A stretch of 64,000 bases of DNA from Sphaerotilus microaerophilus (GCF_023734135.1 NZ_AP025730.1:3038001-3102000); one strand, 5' to 3'. Positions 48,259 to 58,070 are shown, counted from the stretch's first letter. The notes: a model not told the origin generated them from the sequence alone. Numbers and translations are program-made.

Positions 48259-48352
48259 CGGCCGCGAGACCCACAAGGTCATGCTCGACCACGACCAGCA
48301 GACCAAGAACCTGCTGGTCAGCTACAGCGAGAACAAGCTGGGCTTCTTCTGA
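48259..48352 (+). pseudogene. Orphan 3'-terminal fragment of an acoD copy (right direct repeat)
   Basis: 94 bp matching the last 31 codons and stop of acoD (24564-24657), 92 of 94 identical by eye, no gaps. It would encode [20 protein letters not shown] and the remaining C-terminus; the Tyr to Asp change is the only residue difference. Upstream homology stops abruptly at the GGCCGCGA sequence and there is no start, so it is not functional. The nadC gene ends 72 bp further right. The fragment marks the right edge of the accessory region. Confidence 0.88.
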
Positions 48353-48423
48353 TTGGCCCCGGCTTCACCTCGCCTCTGCACGACATTGACGGGGGTGGCT
48401 TCAATCAACCGCCATGGACACCG

Positions 48424-49284
48424 TCACACCGACACCCGCATCGACAAATCCAGCGCGCGCAGGTGCTTGGTGATGGCACCCACCGAGATGCGGTCCACGC
48501 CGGTGTCGGCGAGAGCGCGGATGGTTTCCAGCGTGGCGCCGCCGGAGTACTCGATCAGGGTCTTGCCGCCGCAGGCGCGGTGGCCCTGCACCAGTGCCAC
48601 CGCCTCGCGGATCTGGTCGAGCGGGAAGTCGTCGACCAGCAGCAGGTCCACGTCTTCGTCCAGTGCGATGCGGGCCTCGTCCAGCGTCTCGGCCTCGGTC
48701 ATCAGCGGCACGTCGAAGCCCAAAGCGCGGGCGTTGTGGATCGCCTGGCGCAGGCCGCCGGCCGCGGTGATGTGGTTTTCCTTGATCAGGAAGCCGTCGT
48801 ACAGGCCGATACGGTGGTTCAGCCCACCGCCGCAGACCACCGCGTACTTCTGCGCGTTGCGCAGGCCCGGCAGCGTCTTGCGGGTGTCGACGATGCGGCA
48901 GTGCGTGCCGGCCACGGCGTCCACGTAGCGGCGCACCGCCGTGGCGGTGCCCGAGAGCGTCTGCAGGAAGTTCAATGCGGTGCGCTCGCCGGTGAGCAGC
49001 GGGCGGGCCTGGCCGTTGATCATGCAGATCACCTGGTCGGCCTCGACGCGGCCGCCCTCGGGCACCGCCCAGCGGATCACCAGCGTGGGGTCCAGGGTGC
49101 GGAACACCGCGTTGACCCAGGGCTGGCCGCAGAGCACCGCTGCCTCGCGCGAGACGATGCGTGCGGTGGCGAGCTGGTCGGGCGGCACCAGCATCGCGGT
49201 GACGTCGCCGCTGCCGATGTCCTCGGCCAGGGCGCGTTCGACGGTGAGCTGGAGGTCGGCGGGCGGGCGGGGCGGGGTGGACAT
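48424..49284 (-). CDS. nadC: Nicotinate-nucleotide pyrophosphorylase (carboxylating), quinolinate phosphoribosyltransferase
   Basis: 286 aa. It converts quinolinate and PRPP to nicotinate mononucleotide in de novo NAD synthesis. Motifs: LAEDIGSGDVTA near the N-terminus, LLTGERTALNFLQTLSGTAT, the substrate-binding VDTRKTLPGLRNAQKYAV, GGGLNHRIGLYDGFLIKENH, and the C-terminal GVDRISVGAITKHLRALDLS. The Met at 49284 matches the usual short N-terminus; the open frame continues upstream without homology. Divergent from the Crp/Fnr-type regulator with 145 bp between. nadA and nadB are not nearby. Confidence 0.96.
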   Translation of the reverse strand: MSTPPRPPADLQLTVERALAEDIGSGDVTAMLVPPDQLATARIVSREAAVLCGQPWVNAVFRTLDPTLVIRWAVPEGGRVEADQVICMINGQARPLLTGERTALNFLQTLSGTATAVRRYVDAVAGTHCRIVDTRKTLPGLRNAQKYAVVCGGGLNHRIGLYDGFLIKENHITAAGGLRQAIHNARALGFDVPLMTEAETLDEARIALDEDVDLLLVDDFPLDQIREAVALVQGHRACGGKTLIEYSGGATLETIRALADTGVDRISVGAITKHLRALDLSMRVSV

Positions 49285-49429
49285 GGCGTGCGAAGGGCGT
49301 TCGAGGGGCGGCAGTGGAACGGGAGCGCAACGGCGCGCTCGGTAGGGCGCGGTGGGACGCAGCGAAGCCTTCGATTGTCGCGCAGCCGACGCCAGTGCCC
49401 GCCGCGGCCAGCCTAGACTCCCGCCTGCC

Positions 49430-50149
49430 ATGCCCAGTCTGCGCCTCCAGTTGCTGCCCCTGCACGAATTCATCGAACAATCGGTCTGGGTTCGCTCCCT
49501 CTGCCCCAGCGAGCGGGCCCTGGTGCATGAAAGCTGCACCGAGCGCTGCGTCGCCGCGCGCGAGGCCGTGGCAGCGCTGGGCGACCCGGCCGAGCACTGG
49601 ATGGGCGTGATCGACGGGGTGTTCAAGATGCAGGTGCGCCACCGCGACGGGCGCTGCTCCACCCTCACCGGCGTGGCGCACGGCGGCTGGTTCGCCGAGG
49701 GCACGCTGCTGCGCCACGAGCCCTACCGCTACGAGGTGGTAGCACTGCGCGCCGGGCGGCTGGCCTGCCTGCCGCGCGCCACCTTCGAGGCGCTGCGTGC
49801 GCGCAGCCTGGCCTTCAACCACTACCTGGAGCACCTGCTGAACGCCCGGCTGGGCCACTTCATCGGCCTGCTGCACTCGGACCGCCTGCTCGACGCCGAT
49901 GCCCGCGTGGCGCACAGCCTGGCCAGCCTCTACAACCCCGATCTCTACCCGGACCCGGGGCCGAGGCTGAACTTCGCTCAGTCGGAGGTGGCGCTGCTGG
50001 CGGGCATCTCGCGCCAGCGGGCCAATGCGGCGCTGCAGCGGCTCGATGCGGCCGGCCTGATCCGCCTGGACACGCGCGGCATGACCGTGCTGGACCTGGA
50101 CGGGCTGCGCCGCTGGGAGGGGCCCTGCACCCGCCCTGACGCTGGCTGA
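49430..50149 (+). CDS. Crp/Fnr family transcriptional regulator
   Basis: 239 aa. N-terminal cyclic-nucleotide-binding-like beta barrel (about 25-130, with WMGVIDGVFKMQVRHRDGRC) and a C-terminal winged HTH (FAQSEVALLAGISRQRANAA, then LQRLDAAGLIRL). The cluster of Cys residues typical of Fnr iron-sulfur sensors is absent at the N-terminus, so it is not an oxygen-sensing Fnr. The ATG at 49430 begins MPSLRLQLLPLHEF. It lies between divergent nadC and smc. Target genes and effector are unknown. Confidence 0.9.
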   Translation: MPSLRLQLLPLHEFIEQSVWVRSLCPSERALVHESCTERCVAAREAVAALGDPAEHWMGVIDGVFKMQVRHRDGRCSTLTGVAHGGWFAEGTLLRHEPYRYEVVALRAGRLACLPRATFEALRARSLAFNHYLEHLLNARLGHFIGLLHSDRLLDADARVAHSLASLYNPDLYPDPGPRLNFAQSEVALLAGISRQRANAALQRLDAAGLIRLDTRGMTVLDLDGLRRWEGPCTRPDAG

Positions 50150-50267
50150 CCCGCTGCTATCATCGACCGGCTCTGTTGCGCTGCACCAACGCAGCGCGGC
50201 TCCCGCCTGCGTGCCCTGGTGACGGCCCCGCCCGCCACGCGCCGCCGGCCGCTCCACCGCCCCGCGC

Positions 50268-53200
50268 ATGCGTCTCCAGTCGATCAAGCTCTCCGGCTTC
50301 AAGTCCTTCGCCGAGCCCACCCACTTCCAGCTGCCCGGCCAGCTGGTGGGCGTGGTCGGGCCGAACGGCTGCGGCAAGTCCAACATCATGGACGCGGTGC
50401 GCTGGGTGCTGGGCGAGAGCAAGGCCAGCGAGCTGCGCGGCGAGTCCATGCAGGACGTGATCTTCAACGGCAGCGGCAACCGCAAGCCGGCCAGCCGCTC
50501 CAGCGTCGAGCTGGTGTTCGACAACACCGCGGCGCGGGCCGGCGGGCAGTGGAACCAGTTCAGCGAGATCGCCGTCAAGCGGGTGCTGACGCGCGACGGC
50601 ACGTCGAGCTACTTCATCAACAACCAGCCGGTGCGCCGCCGCGACGTGCAGGACGTGTTCCTGGGCACCGGGCTGGGGCCGCGCGCCTACGCCATCATCG
50701 GCCAGGGCACGATCAGCCGGATCATCGAGAGCCGGCCGGAGGAGCTGCGGCTGTTTCTGGAAGAGGCTGCGGGCGTCTCGAAGTACAAGGAGCGCCGCCG
50801 CGAGACCGAGCACCGGCTGCGCGACACGCGCGAGAACCTGACGCGGGTAGAAGACATCCTGCGCGAGCTCAATGCCAACCTGGAGCGCCTGGAGGCGCAG
50901 GCCGAGGTGGCGGCGCGCTACCACACGCTGCAGGACGCCGGCACGCTCAAGCTGCACCAGCTCTGGTTCCTGAAGCACCGCGACGCCGCCACCGAGGAGG
51001 ACCGCGTGCGCCAGGCGGTGCTGACCGCCACCAACGCGCTGGAAGGGCGCCTGGCCGAGCTGCGCCACACCGAGGCCGAGTTGGAGGAGGTGCGCCAGGC
51101 CCACTACGCCGCCAACGACGAGCTGCACGCTGCCCAGGGTGCGCTGGCCGAGGCGGCGATGGAGGTGAGCCGGCTGGAGGAGCGGATCCGCCACGTCATC
51201 GACGGCCGCCGCCGGCTGGAACAGCGCCTGGCCGAGGTCAAGGCCCAGAGCGAGCAGTGGGCGCTGCGGCGCGACGAGGCCACCACCGAGCTGGACAGCC
51301 TGGCCGAGCAGATCGCCCAGGCCGAGGAGCAGGGCGAGATCCTGGCCGCCCAGGCCGAGGAACAGGCCGAGGCACTGCCGCAGACGGAAGACGCCGTGCG
51401 TGCGGCCACCCAGCGGGCCAATGCGCAGCGCGGCAAGGCCGCCGAGGTGCAGCAGCAGATCCAGCTGCTGGCTGCGTCGTCGCGCAACCTGGACGAGCGC
51501 CGGCGCGAGCTGGAGCAGCGCCGCGAGCGCCTGGCCGGTGAGCGGCGCAGCAGCGTCGCGCCCGACGAGGCGCGCCTGGCCGACCTGCGCGAGGAATTGG
51601 CAATGGCCGAAGAGCTGCAGGGCGAGAGCCAGGTGCAGCTCGACGACCTGGGTGCCGAGGTGCCGGTGCTGGACGAGGCGCGGCGCCAGCAGCAGCGCCT
51701 GGTCAACGAGGAATCGGCCCGCCAGACCGAGATCGCCGCCCGGCTGGAGGCGCTGCGTGCGCTGCAGGAGAAGGTGCGCACCCAGGGCAAGCTCGAACCC
51801 TGGCTGGCCCGGCACGGGCTCGAAGGGCTGGCCGGGCTGTGGACGCGCATCCACATCGAGCCGGGCTGGGAAACCGCGCTGGAGGCGGTGCTGCGCGAGC
51901 GCCTGAATGCGCTGGAGGTCGGCCGGCTGGAGACGGTCAAGGCCTTTGCGCTGGATGCGCCGCCGGCCAAGCTGGCCTTCTACACGCCGCCGGCCGCCGG
52001 GCTGGTCAATGCCCACCAGACGCTGCCGCGCCTGAGCGACCTGCTGCGCCTGCAGGACGCCGGCCTGAAGGCCCTGCTCAACGACTGGCTGGAGGGCGTC
52101 TACACCGCCGCGTCGATGGACGAGGCGCTGGCCAGCCGCAGCCGGCTGACGCACGGCGAGGTCATCGTGACCCAGGCCGGCCACGCGGTCAGCCAGTTCG
52201 CGGTGAGCTTCCACGCGCCCGACTCCGAGCAGGCCGGCATGCTGGCGCGCGCCCAGGAGATCGAGAACCTGGAGCGCAGCGGCCGGGCCCAGGCGCTGCT
52301 GGCCGACGAGGCGCGCACGGCGCTGGTGCGCGCCGAGGCGGCCTACAGCGAGGCCTCCCAGCACCTGGCGCGTGCGCGCCGCGAGGCCAGCGATGCGCAG
52401 GGCGAGGCGCACCGGCTGCAGGTCGAGGTGCTGCGGCTGACGCAGCAGTCCGAGCAGGCCCGCCTGCGCCGCGGCCAGCTGGACGCGGAGCTGGCCGAGA
52501 TCGACCAGCAGCTCGAGGACATCGAGGAGCGCCGCATGACCGGCGAGGCCCGCTTCGAGGAGCTCGACATGGCGCTGGCCACCGAGCAGGAGCGCCACGC
52601 CGAGCTGGAGGAGCAGGTCATCGAGGCCGAGCGCCGCCTGGCCGGTGCGCGCGAGCAGTTGCGCAGCCTGGAGCGCGAGGCGCAGGAGGCGCAGTTCCAG
52701 GCCCGCGCGCTGGCCGCGCGGCGAGGTGAGTTGCAGCGCTCGATCGAGACCGCCGACCAGCAGATCCGCGCCAACGAGGGCTCGATCGAGACCCTGGCCG
52801 ACGAGCTCGCCCGGCTGGACGACGCCGCCGCGCAGGACGGCCTGCAGGAGGCGCTGGCGCTGCGCATCGAGCGCGAGGGCGTGCTGTCGGCCGCCCGCAC
52901 ACGCTACGACGAGCTGTCGCTGCAATTGCGCCGCGCCGACGAGACGCGCATGAGCCACGAGCGCAGCCTGCAGCCGCTGCGCGACGAGATCACCCGCCTG
53001 CAGCTGGAAGAGCAGGCCGCGCAGCTGGGCGGCGCGCAGTACCTGGAGCAGCTGGTCGCCGCGGGTGTCGACCTGGAGGCGCTGGCCCAGGGTATCGCCC
53101 ATGGCGCCCAGGGCGAGGTCAAGCTCTACGGCCTGCAGACCGAGATCGACCGCATCAACCGCGATATCGCCGCGCTGGGTGCCGTCAACCTGGCCGCGCT

Positions 53201-53792
53201 GGAGGAGCTGAGTGCCGCGCGCGAGCGCAAGGGCTTCCTGGACGCGCAGAACGACGACCTGACGCGGGCCATGACCACGCTGGAGGATGCGATCCACAAG
53301 ATCGACATCGAGACGCGCGACCTGCTGAAGTCGACCTTCGACCAGGTCAACGAAGGTTTCGGTGAGATGTTCCCGAGCCTGTTCGGCGGCGGCAACGCGA
53401 AGCTGGTGATGACCGGCGACGAGATCCTGGACGCGGGCGTGCAGGTGATGGCGCAGCCGCCAGGAAAGAAGAACAGCACCATCCACCTGCTCTCGGGCGG
53501 CGAGAAGGCGCTCACCGCGATCGCGCTGGTGTTCGCCATCTTCCTGCTCAACCCGGCGCCGTTCTGCCTGCTCGACGAGGTGGACGCGCCGTTGGACGAT
53601 GCCAACACCGAGCGCTACGCCAAGCTGGTCAAGAAGATGTCCAGCGGCACGCAGTTCCTGTTCATCTCGCACAACAAGATCGCGATGGAGATGGCCGAGC
53701 AGTTGGTGGGCGTGACGATGCAGGAGCAGGGCGTTTCGCGCATCGTCGCGGTGGACATGGAGGCGGCGCTGTCGATGGCCGACCACGCCTGA
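50268..53792 (+). CDS. smc: Chromosome segregation protein SMC
   Basis: 1174 aa. SMC condenses and resolves chromosomes as a dimer with ScpA and ScpB. Walker A GPNGCGKSN at 31-39, two long coiled-coil arms rich in Glu/Arg/Ala, a hinge around 500-650 (ARHGLEGLAGLWTRIHIEPG onwards), and C-terminal signature LLSGGEKALTAIALVF with Walker B FCLLDEVDAPLDDANTERY. Length is normal. zipA follows on the same strand after 124 bp, the usual betaproteobacterial order. Confidence 0.97.
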   Translation: MRLQSIKLSGFKSFAEPTHFQLPGQLVGVVGPNGCGKSNIMDAVRWVLGESKASELRGESMQDVIFNGSGNRKPASRSSVELVFDNTAARAGGQWNQFSEIAVKRVLTRDGTSSYFINNQPVRRRDVQDVFLGTGLGPRAYAIIGQGTISRIIESRPEELRLFLEEAAGVSKYKERRRETEHRLRDTRENLTRVEDILRELNANLERLEAQAEVAARYHTLQDAGTLKLHQLWFLKHRDAATEEDRVRQAVLTATNALEGRLAELRHTEAELEEVRQAHYAANDELHAAQGALAEAAMEVSRLEERIRHVIDGRRRLEQRLAEVKAQSEQWALRRDEATTELDSLAEQIAQAEEQGEILAAQAEEQAEALPQTEDAVRAATQRANAQRGKAAEVQQQIQLLAASSRNLDERRRELEQRRERLAGERRSSVAPDEARLADLREELAMAEELQGESQVQLDDLGAEVPVLDEARRQQQRLVNEESARQTEIAARLEALRALQEKVRTQGKLEPWLARHGLEGLAGLWTRIHIEPGWETALEAVLRERLNALEVGRLETVKAFALDAPPAKLAFYTPPAAGLVNAHQTLPRLSDLLRLQDAGLKALLNDWLEGVYTAASMDEALASRSRLTHGEVIVTQAGHAVSQFAVSFHAPDSEQAGMLARAQEIENLERSGRAQALLADEARTALVRAEAAYSEASQHLARARREASDAQGEAHRLQVEVLRLTQQSEQARLRRGQLDAELAEIDQQLEDIEERRMTGEARFEELDMALATEQERHAELEEQVIEAERRLAGAREQLRSLEREAQEAQFQARALAARRGELQRSIETADQQIRANEGSIETLADELARLDDAAAQDGLQEALALRIEREGVLSAARTRYDELSLQLRRADETRMSHERSLQPLRDEITRLQLEEQAAQLGGAQYLEQLVAAGVDLEALAQGIAHGAQGEVKLYGLQTEIDRINRDIAALGAVNLAALEELSAARERKGFLDAQNDDLTRAMTTLEDAIHKIDIETRDLLKSTFDQVNEGFGEMFPSLFGGGNAKLVMTGDEILDAGVQVMAQPPGKKNSTIHLLSGGEKALTAIALVFAIFLLNPAPFCLLDEVDAPLDDANTERYAKLVKKMSSGTQFLFISHNKIAMEMAEQLVGVTMQEQGVSRIVAVDMEAALSMADHA

Positions 53793-53856
53793 ACCGGGGC
53801 CGTGCGAGCGGGTGTTTTGCACGGTTGGGGCCCGGGCATCAGGCATCATCCGGGCT

Positions 53857-53879
53857 CCGACCGGGTGCCAACCGGTCGG
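53857..53879 (+). terminator. Hairpin between smc and zipA
   Basis: CCGACCGG-GTGCCAA-CCGGTCGG: a perfect 8-bp stem with a 7-nt loop in the smc-zipA gap. No U tract follows, so it may attenuate or stabilise the transcript rather than terminate it fully. Confidence 0.45.
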
Positions 53880-53916
53880 AATCCCGTAACGACCCCGAGG
53901 ACCGCGCGCGTCAACG

Positions 53917-54993
53917 ATGAAATCGCTGCAACTCTGGCTGGCTGTGCTGGGCGGGCTGGTGCTCGCCGCCGTGATCGCCCATGGGGCCTGGCAGACCCGC
54001 CGCGCCGGTGGCGGGCGGCGCCTGCCGCCGCTGGACCCGGCGCCCTCGCGGCACCTGGAACCGCGCTTCGACGATGCCGGTCTGGCCGCCACCGAAGGCG
54101 CGCCGACCCCTGACGGGGACCGGGATGGGGCTGCGCCCGTGCCGCCCAAGCCGCCGCGCCGCGTGCACACGGCGCCACGCATCGACGCGCTGGTCGATGC
54201 GGTGGCCGCGCTGGCGCTCGACCAGAACGTGTCGGGCGAGACCCTGATCGCCCACCTGCCGCCCAGCCGCCGCGCGGGCGGCAAGCCCTTCATCATCGAG
54301 GGCCGGCACAGCGAGACTGGCGAGTGGGAACCTCCCGCGCCCGACACCTGGTACCGCGAGGTGCAGGCCGGCGTACAGCTGGCCAACCGGCTGGGGCCGC
54401 TCAACGAGATCGAGTACTCCGAGTTCGTGCAGAAGATCCAGGCCTTCGCCGACGCGATCGGCGCCATGCCGGACTTCCCCGACATGCTCGACGTGGTTGC
54501 GCGCGCCCGCGAGCTGGATGCCTTCGCCAGCGAGCACGACGCCCAGCTGGCCATGCGCCTGCAGCCCCGTCGCAACCCCTGGCCGCTGCCCTTCGTGCAG
54601 CAGCACGCCTCGCGCCACGGCTTCGTGCCCGGCGCCACGCCCGGCCGGCTGGTGCTGCCGGGCAACGACGAGGGCGCACCGCCCATGCTGGCGCTGCAAT
54701 TCGACCCCCAGGCCGCACTGGCCGACGACCCGCGCCTGGCGCGCGTCGACGAGGTCACGCTGGTGTTCGACGTGCCGCACACCGCGGCGGCCGAGCAGCC
54801 CTTCAACGCCTGGTGCGCCGCCGGGCGGGCGCTGGCGCTGGGCCTGGATGCCCTGGTCAGCGACGACAAGGGCCAGCCGCTGCACCCGGATGCCTTCCCG
54901 ATGGTCGGCTCGGAGCTGGGCGAGCTCTACGAGCACCTGGCCGAGCGCGATCTGCCGGCCGGCTCGGCCGCGGCGCGGCGGCTGTTCAGCTGA
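53917..54993 (+). CDS. zipA: Cell division protein ZipA-like (FtsZ-binding)
   Basis: 358 aa. N-terminal single TM helix (LQLWLAVLGGLVLAAVIAHG, about 4-23), a Pro/Arg-rich linker, and a C-terminal ZipA-type FtsZ-binding domain (about 225-350, with VDEVTLVFDVPHT and FNAWCAAGRALALGLDALVS). It tethers FtsZ to the inner membrane at the division site. The position after smc supports the call. ligA, often next in betaproteobacteria, is absent here; instead a minus-strand gene overlaps the 3' end by 8 bp. Confidence 0.85.
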   Translation: MKSLQLWLAVLGGLVLAAVIAHGAWQTRRAGGGRRLPPLDPAPSRHLEPRFDDAGLAATEGAPTPDGDRDGAAPVPPKPPRRVHTAPRIDALVDAVAALALDQNVSGETLIAHLPPSRRAGGKPFIIEGRHSETGEWEPPAPDTWYREVQAGVQLANRLGPLNEIEYSEFVQKIQAFADAIGAMPDFPDMLDVVARARELDAFASEHDAQLAMRLQPRRNPWPLPFVQQHASRHGFVPGATPGRLVLPGNDEGAPPMLALQFDPQAALADDPRLARVDEVTLVFDVPHTAAAEQPFNAWCAAGRALALGLDALVSDDKGQPLHPDAFPMVGSELGELYEHLAERDLPAGSAAARRLFS

Positions 54994-55306
54994 CAGGCGC
55001 TGCAACCTCACCTGGGGTGAGCGGCTCGAAGCGCTCGATGATGCGCGGCCCGACGCGGCCCGTTGGCAGCGCCTGCATGGCAGCCTCGATGAGCGCGCAG
55101 GCGGCGGCATCCAGCCCGCCAGGGCGGCGGTAGATCTCCATCCAGGTCGCTTCGGCGCCGCGCGGGACGGCGTCGGCCCGCCGCAGCAGGCCGGTCTGCA
55201 GCCCGTCGATGCCGGTGCGCAGCAGGGCCTGCTGGCCCTCGACCTGCGCGCGGGCCGCCTCGCCCTGGGCCGGGTCGATGCGGTAGTAGACGTACAGCTC
55301 GACCAT
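54986..55306 (-). CDS. DUF4936 family protein
   Basis: 106 aa. Small protein with an N-terminal MVELYVYYRIDPAQGEAARA and a conserved TWMEIYRRP segment, matching the DUF4936 family that is largely restricted to Burkholderiales. The pattern resembles a ferredoxin-like antibiotic-biosynthesis-monooxygenase fold. Function unknown. It starts 16 bp after ygfZ on the same strand and is probably co-transcribed with it. Confidence 0.8.
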   Translation of the reverse strand: MVELYVYYRIDPAQGEAARAQVEGQQALLRTGIDGLQTGLLRRADAVPRGAEATWMEIYRRPGGLDAAACALIEAAMQALPTGRVGPRIIERFEPLTPGEVAAPVS

Positions 55307-55322
55307 GCCGTGCAGGGGCCCT

Positions 55323-56291
55323 TCAGGCGGTGGCCGCTTCCTGCGGCAGCGCGTAGGGCAGGGGCAGCAACCGCAGCAACGGGCCCTCGCTGGCGCCCAG
55401 GTGCAGGCTGCCGGTGTCGGTGGCGGCGATCTTCAACTCGGCGATCAGGCGCCAGCCACCGCCGAGCGGATCTGCAGCGGCCGTCGCCACCTGCCCGGCG
55501 GGCTGGCCGGCGTCGCCGCTCCAGAACACCTCCTGGCCGGGCAGGGCGGGGGCATCACCCGCGAGCAGGAAGGCGCGGCGCTTGAGCTTGCCCAGGTAGT
55601 GGCTGCGCGCCACGATCTCCTGGCCGGGGTAGCACCCTTTCTTGAAATCGACGCCGCCCACCAGCTCGTAGTTCAGCATCTGCGGCACGAACTGCCCGGA
55701 CGTGGCGGCCACCACCGGGGCGACGCCCGAGGACACTTCCAGCCAGGCCCAGGCCGCAGCGTCCAGCGCCGGCAGGCCGGCCAGCAGGGCGTCCGCCTCG
55801 GCCACCGGGCCGATCCAGAGCCACCGGGGCTGGCCTTCGGCATCGGGCAGGCGGATCAGCATCGCGCCGCCACGGTCCGCCTTGGCCCAGGTGGCGGCCG
55901 GCGCCTCGGCGCCAAGCGCCTGGGCAGCGGCCGGGCCCGCCAAGCCGACCGCGACCAGCTCGCCAGCGGCATCGCTGAGCTTGGCCTTGGCGCGCATCAC
56001 GAACATGCCCAGGCGCTTGAGCGTGGCGGGCAGCAGATCGGCACTGCAGGCCAGCCAGAACTCCTCGGCTGAATGGCGGCCGACGATCAGGCTGGCGAGC
56101 ATGCGCCCCTGGGGCGTGCAGTAGGCGGCCAGGCGGGCGCGATCGGCGCCGAGCAGCTTGACGTCGTTGCTGATCTGGCCGTGCAGGAAGGCCGCGGCGT
56201 CCGCACCGACGGCACGGATCAGGCCCAGCCCGGGCAGGCGGCAGGCGCCGCCCGCTGAGGTCGTGGTGGCAGGAGAGGCGATGGTGTCCAT
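55323..56291 (-). CDS. ygfZ: Folate-binding protein YgfZ/CAF17
   Basis: 322 aa from the Met at 56291 (MDTIASPATTTSAGG). Glycine-cleavage T-protein-like fold that helps iron-sulfur enzymes such as MiaB in a tetrahydrofolate-dependent way. The family signature KGCYPGQEIVARSHYLGKL is complete, including the essential Cys. FLHGQISNDVKLL near the N-terminus is also typical. The start codon lies only 22 bp from the divergent mltG start, so the two genes must share or overlap promoter elements. A longer frame upstream has no family homology. Confidence 0.94.
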   Translation of the reverse strand: MDTIASPATTTSAGGACRLPGLGLIRAVGADAAAFLHGQISNDVKLLGADRARLAAYCTPQGRMLASLIVGRHSAEEFWLACSADLLPATLKRLGMFVMRAKAKLSDAAGELVAVGLAGPAAAQALGAEAPAATWAKADRGGAMLIRLPDAEGQPRWLWIGPVAEADALLAGLPALDAAAWAWLEVSSGVAPVVAATSGQFVPQMLNYELVGGVDFKKGCYPGQEIVARSHYLGKLKRRAFLLAGDAPALPGQEVFWSGDAGQPAGQVATAAADPLGGGWRLIAELKIAATDTGSLHLGASEGPLLRLLPLPYALPQEAATA

Positions 56292-56313
56292 GCGCTCATT
56301 ATCATCAGCGACC

Positions 56314-57387
56314 ATGGAACAGCGCCCCACCGGGAATTGGTTGCAACGGCACGCACGCCCGCCGGGCAGGGGGGGCAGGGCGCAGGGCCGGCTGCTGTCC
56401 GCCTTGCTGATCCTCGTGCTGCTGCTGGCCGTCGGCACGGCCGCGCTGGTGGGCTGGTGGCTTCACCAGCCGCTGGAGCTGGCGCAGGGCACGGTGGAGC
56501 TGGAGGTGGAGCCCGGCCAGTCGCCGCGCGAGATCGCGCGCAGCGCCGTGGCCGGTGGCGTGCAGGTGCAGCCCTTCCTGCTCTACCAGTGGTTCCGCTG
56601 GTCGGGCCAGGCGCGGCAGATCCGTGCCGGCAGCTACGAGATCACCCCGGGTACCACCCCACGCGGCCTGCTGCGCAAGCTGGTGGTGGGCGACGAGAGC
56701 CTGGCCACGCTGCGGCTGATCGAGGGCTGGACCTTCCGCCAGGTGCGCGCCGAGTTGCAGCGCACCGCCGGCCTGAAGCTGCAGACCTCCGGCATGAGCG
56801 AGGCGGAACTCATGGCCGCCCTCGGTGCGCCCGGCGTGCCGGCCGAAGGGCGCTTCTTCCCGGACACCTACGCCTTCTCCAAGGGCAGCAGCGACCTGGC
56901 GGTGCTCAAGCGTGCGCAAGCGGCGATGCAGCGCCGCCTGCAGGCGGCCTGGGAGCAGCGCGCGCCCGACTCACCGCTGAAGTCTGCCGAGCAGTTGCTG
57001 ACGCTGGCCTCGATCGTCGAAAAGGAAACCGGCCGCGCCGCCGACCGCCCCCAGATCGCCGGGGTGTTCCTGAACCGGCTGAAGATCGGCATGCCGCTGC
57101 AGACCGACCCCAGCGTGATCTACGGCCTGGGCGAGGCCTTCGATGGCAACCTGCGCAAACGCGACCTGCAGGCCGACACGCCCTACAACACCTACACCCG
57201 CCAGGGCCTGCCGCCCACGCCGATCGCCATGCCCGGGCGCGACGCCCTCTGGGCGGTGGTCCAGCCCATGCCGACCAAGGCGCTGTACTTCGTCGCCCGC
57301 GGGGACGGCAGCAGCGAGTTCAGTGCCACGCTGGCCGAACATAATCGCGCCGTGGACAAGTACCAGCGCAAGGCCCAGCAGCCGTGA
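56314..57387 (+). CDS. mltG: Endolytic murein transglycosylase MltG
   Basis: 357 aa (YceG family). Cleaves nascent glycan strands in the periplasm and is thought to act as a terminator of glycan synthesis. N-terminal cytoplasmic tail, one TM helix ([20 protein letters not shown], about 28-47), a LysM-like region and the catalytic YceG domain with [20 protein letters not shown] (catalytic Glu in EKE) and [11 protein letters not shown]. The stop overlaps the tmk start by 4 bp (GTGA). Head of mltG-tmk-holB-pilZ-tatD. Confidence 0.96.
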   Translation: MEQRPTGNWLQRHARPPGRGGRAQGRLLSALLILVLLLAVGTAALVGWWLHQPLELAQGTVELEVEPGQSPREIARSAVAGGVQVQPFLLYQWFRWSGQARQIRAGSYEITPGTTPRGLLRKLVVGDESLATLRLIEGWTFRQVRAELQRTAGLKLQTSGMSEAELMAALGAPGVPAEGRFFPDTYAFSKGSSDLAVLKRAQAAMQRRLQAAWEQRAPDSPLKSAEQLLTLASIVEKETGRAADRPQIAGVFLNRLKIGMPLQTDPSVIYGLGEAFDGNLRKRDLQADTPYNTYTRQGLPPTPIAMPGRDALWAVVQPMPTKALYFVARGDGSSEFSATLAEHNRAVDKYQRKAQQP

Positions 57388-58070
57388 CATCGCCCGAATT
57401 GACGACGCCCGGCCCATCAACCCCAGCTCCCTTGGCAGGAGCAGCAGGCCCGGCGGGCCCGGCAAGCTGCTTCGTGACCGTCGAGGGCATCGACGGGGCT
57501 GGCAAGACCAGCCATGTGGACGCGATCGCCGAGCGCTGGCTGGCCCGCGGCCTGGAGGTGCTGCGCACCCGCGAGCCCGGCGGCACGCCGCTGGCCGAGG
57601 CGCTGCGTGAGCTCTTCCTGCACCGCCGCATGGACGCGTTGACCGAGGCGCTGCTGGTCTTCGCCGCCCGGCGCGACCACCTCGTGCAGGTGATCGAGCC
57701 GGCGTTGGCGCGTGGCGCGGTGGTGCTCTGCGACCGCTTCACCGATGCCACCTTCGCCTACCAGGGCAGCGGGCGCGGCTTCGACCAAGGCGTGCTGGCG
57801 CAGCTGGAGGCCTGGGTGCAGCAGGGCCGCCAGCCCGACCTGACGCTGTGGTTCGACCTCGACCCTGCCACCGCCGCCCAGCGCCGCGCCGCCGCCCGCA
57901 CGGCCGACCGGTTGGAGGCCGAGTCGCTGGACTTCTTCGCCCGCGTGCGTGCCGGTTATGCCGGGCGCGCCGCGGCCGATCCGGCCCGCTTCGCCCGGCT
58001 GGAGGCTGGCGGCACGCTGGAGCAGGTGCGCGCCCAGGTGCTGGCCGTGCTGGAGGCGCGCGGATGGTGA
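57384..58070 (+). CDS. tmk: Thymidylate kinase
   Basis: 228 aa from a GTG overlapping mltG. Phosphorylates dTMP to dTDP. P-loop [11 protein letters not shown] (about 33-43), [13 protein letters not shown] motif [14 protein letters not shown], and the LID region with [12 protein letters not shown]. The first about 28 residues are an Ala/Pro-rich extension beyond the usual N-terminus; no internal start with a better ribosome site is apparent. Overlaps holB by 7 bp. Confidence 0.96.
   Translation: MTSPELTTPGPSTPAPLAGAAGPAGPASCFVTVEGIDGAGKTSHVDAIAERWLARGLEVLRTREPGGTPLAEALRELFLHRRMDALTEALLVFAARRDHLVQVIEPALARGAVVLCDRFTDATFAYQGSGRGFDQGVLAQLEAWVQQGRQPDLTLWFDLDPATAAQRRAAARTADRLEAESLDFFARVRAGYAGRAAADPARFARLEAGGTLEQVRAQVLAVLEARGW

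Larger units (their letters stand above)
24658..48352. mobile_element. Probable genomic (defence) island bounded by acoD 3'-end repeats
   Basis: About 23.7 kb between the intact acoD stop and an orphan copy of the acoD 3' end next to nadC. The interior carries a TA module, a defence operon, repeats and hypothetical genes, while both sides are ordinary core genes. The gene-end duplication resembles att-like direct repeats left by integration at a 3' gene end. No integrase or transposase gene was found inside, so the mechanism (integration, gene duplication plus insertion, or recombination) is inference. Confidence 0.5.

Noticed and set aside
24658..48352. Prophage or integrative conjugative element
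   Set aside because: No integrase, capsid, terminase, relaxase or conjugation gene is present; only the direct repeats point to mobility.
50160..54869. 1569-codon minus-strand open frame opposite smc and zipA
   Set aside because: Spans two well-supported genes on the other strand and reads as Ala/Gly/Leu/Gln-rich low-complexity sequence; a composition artefact.
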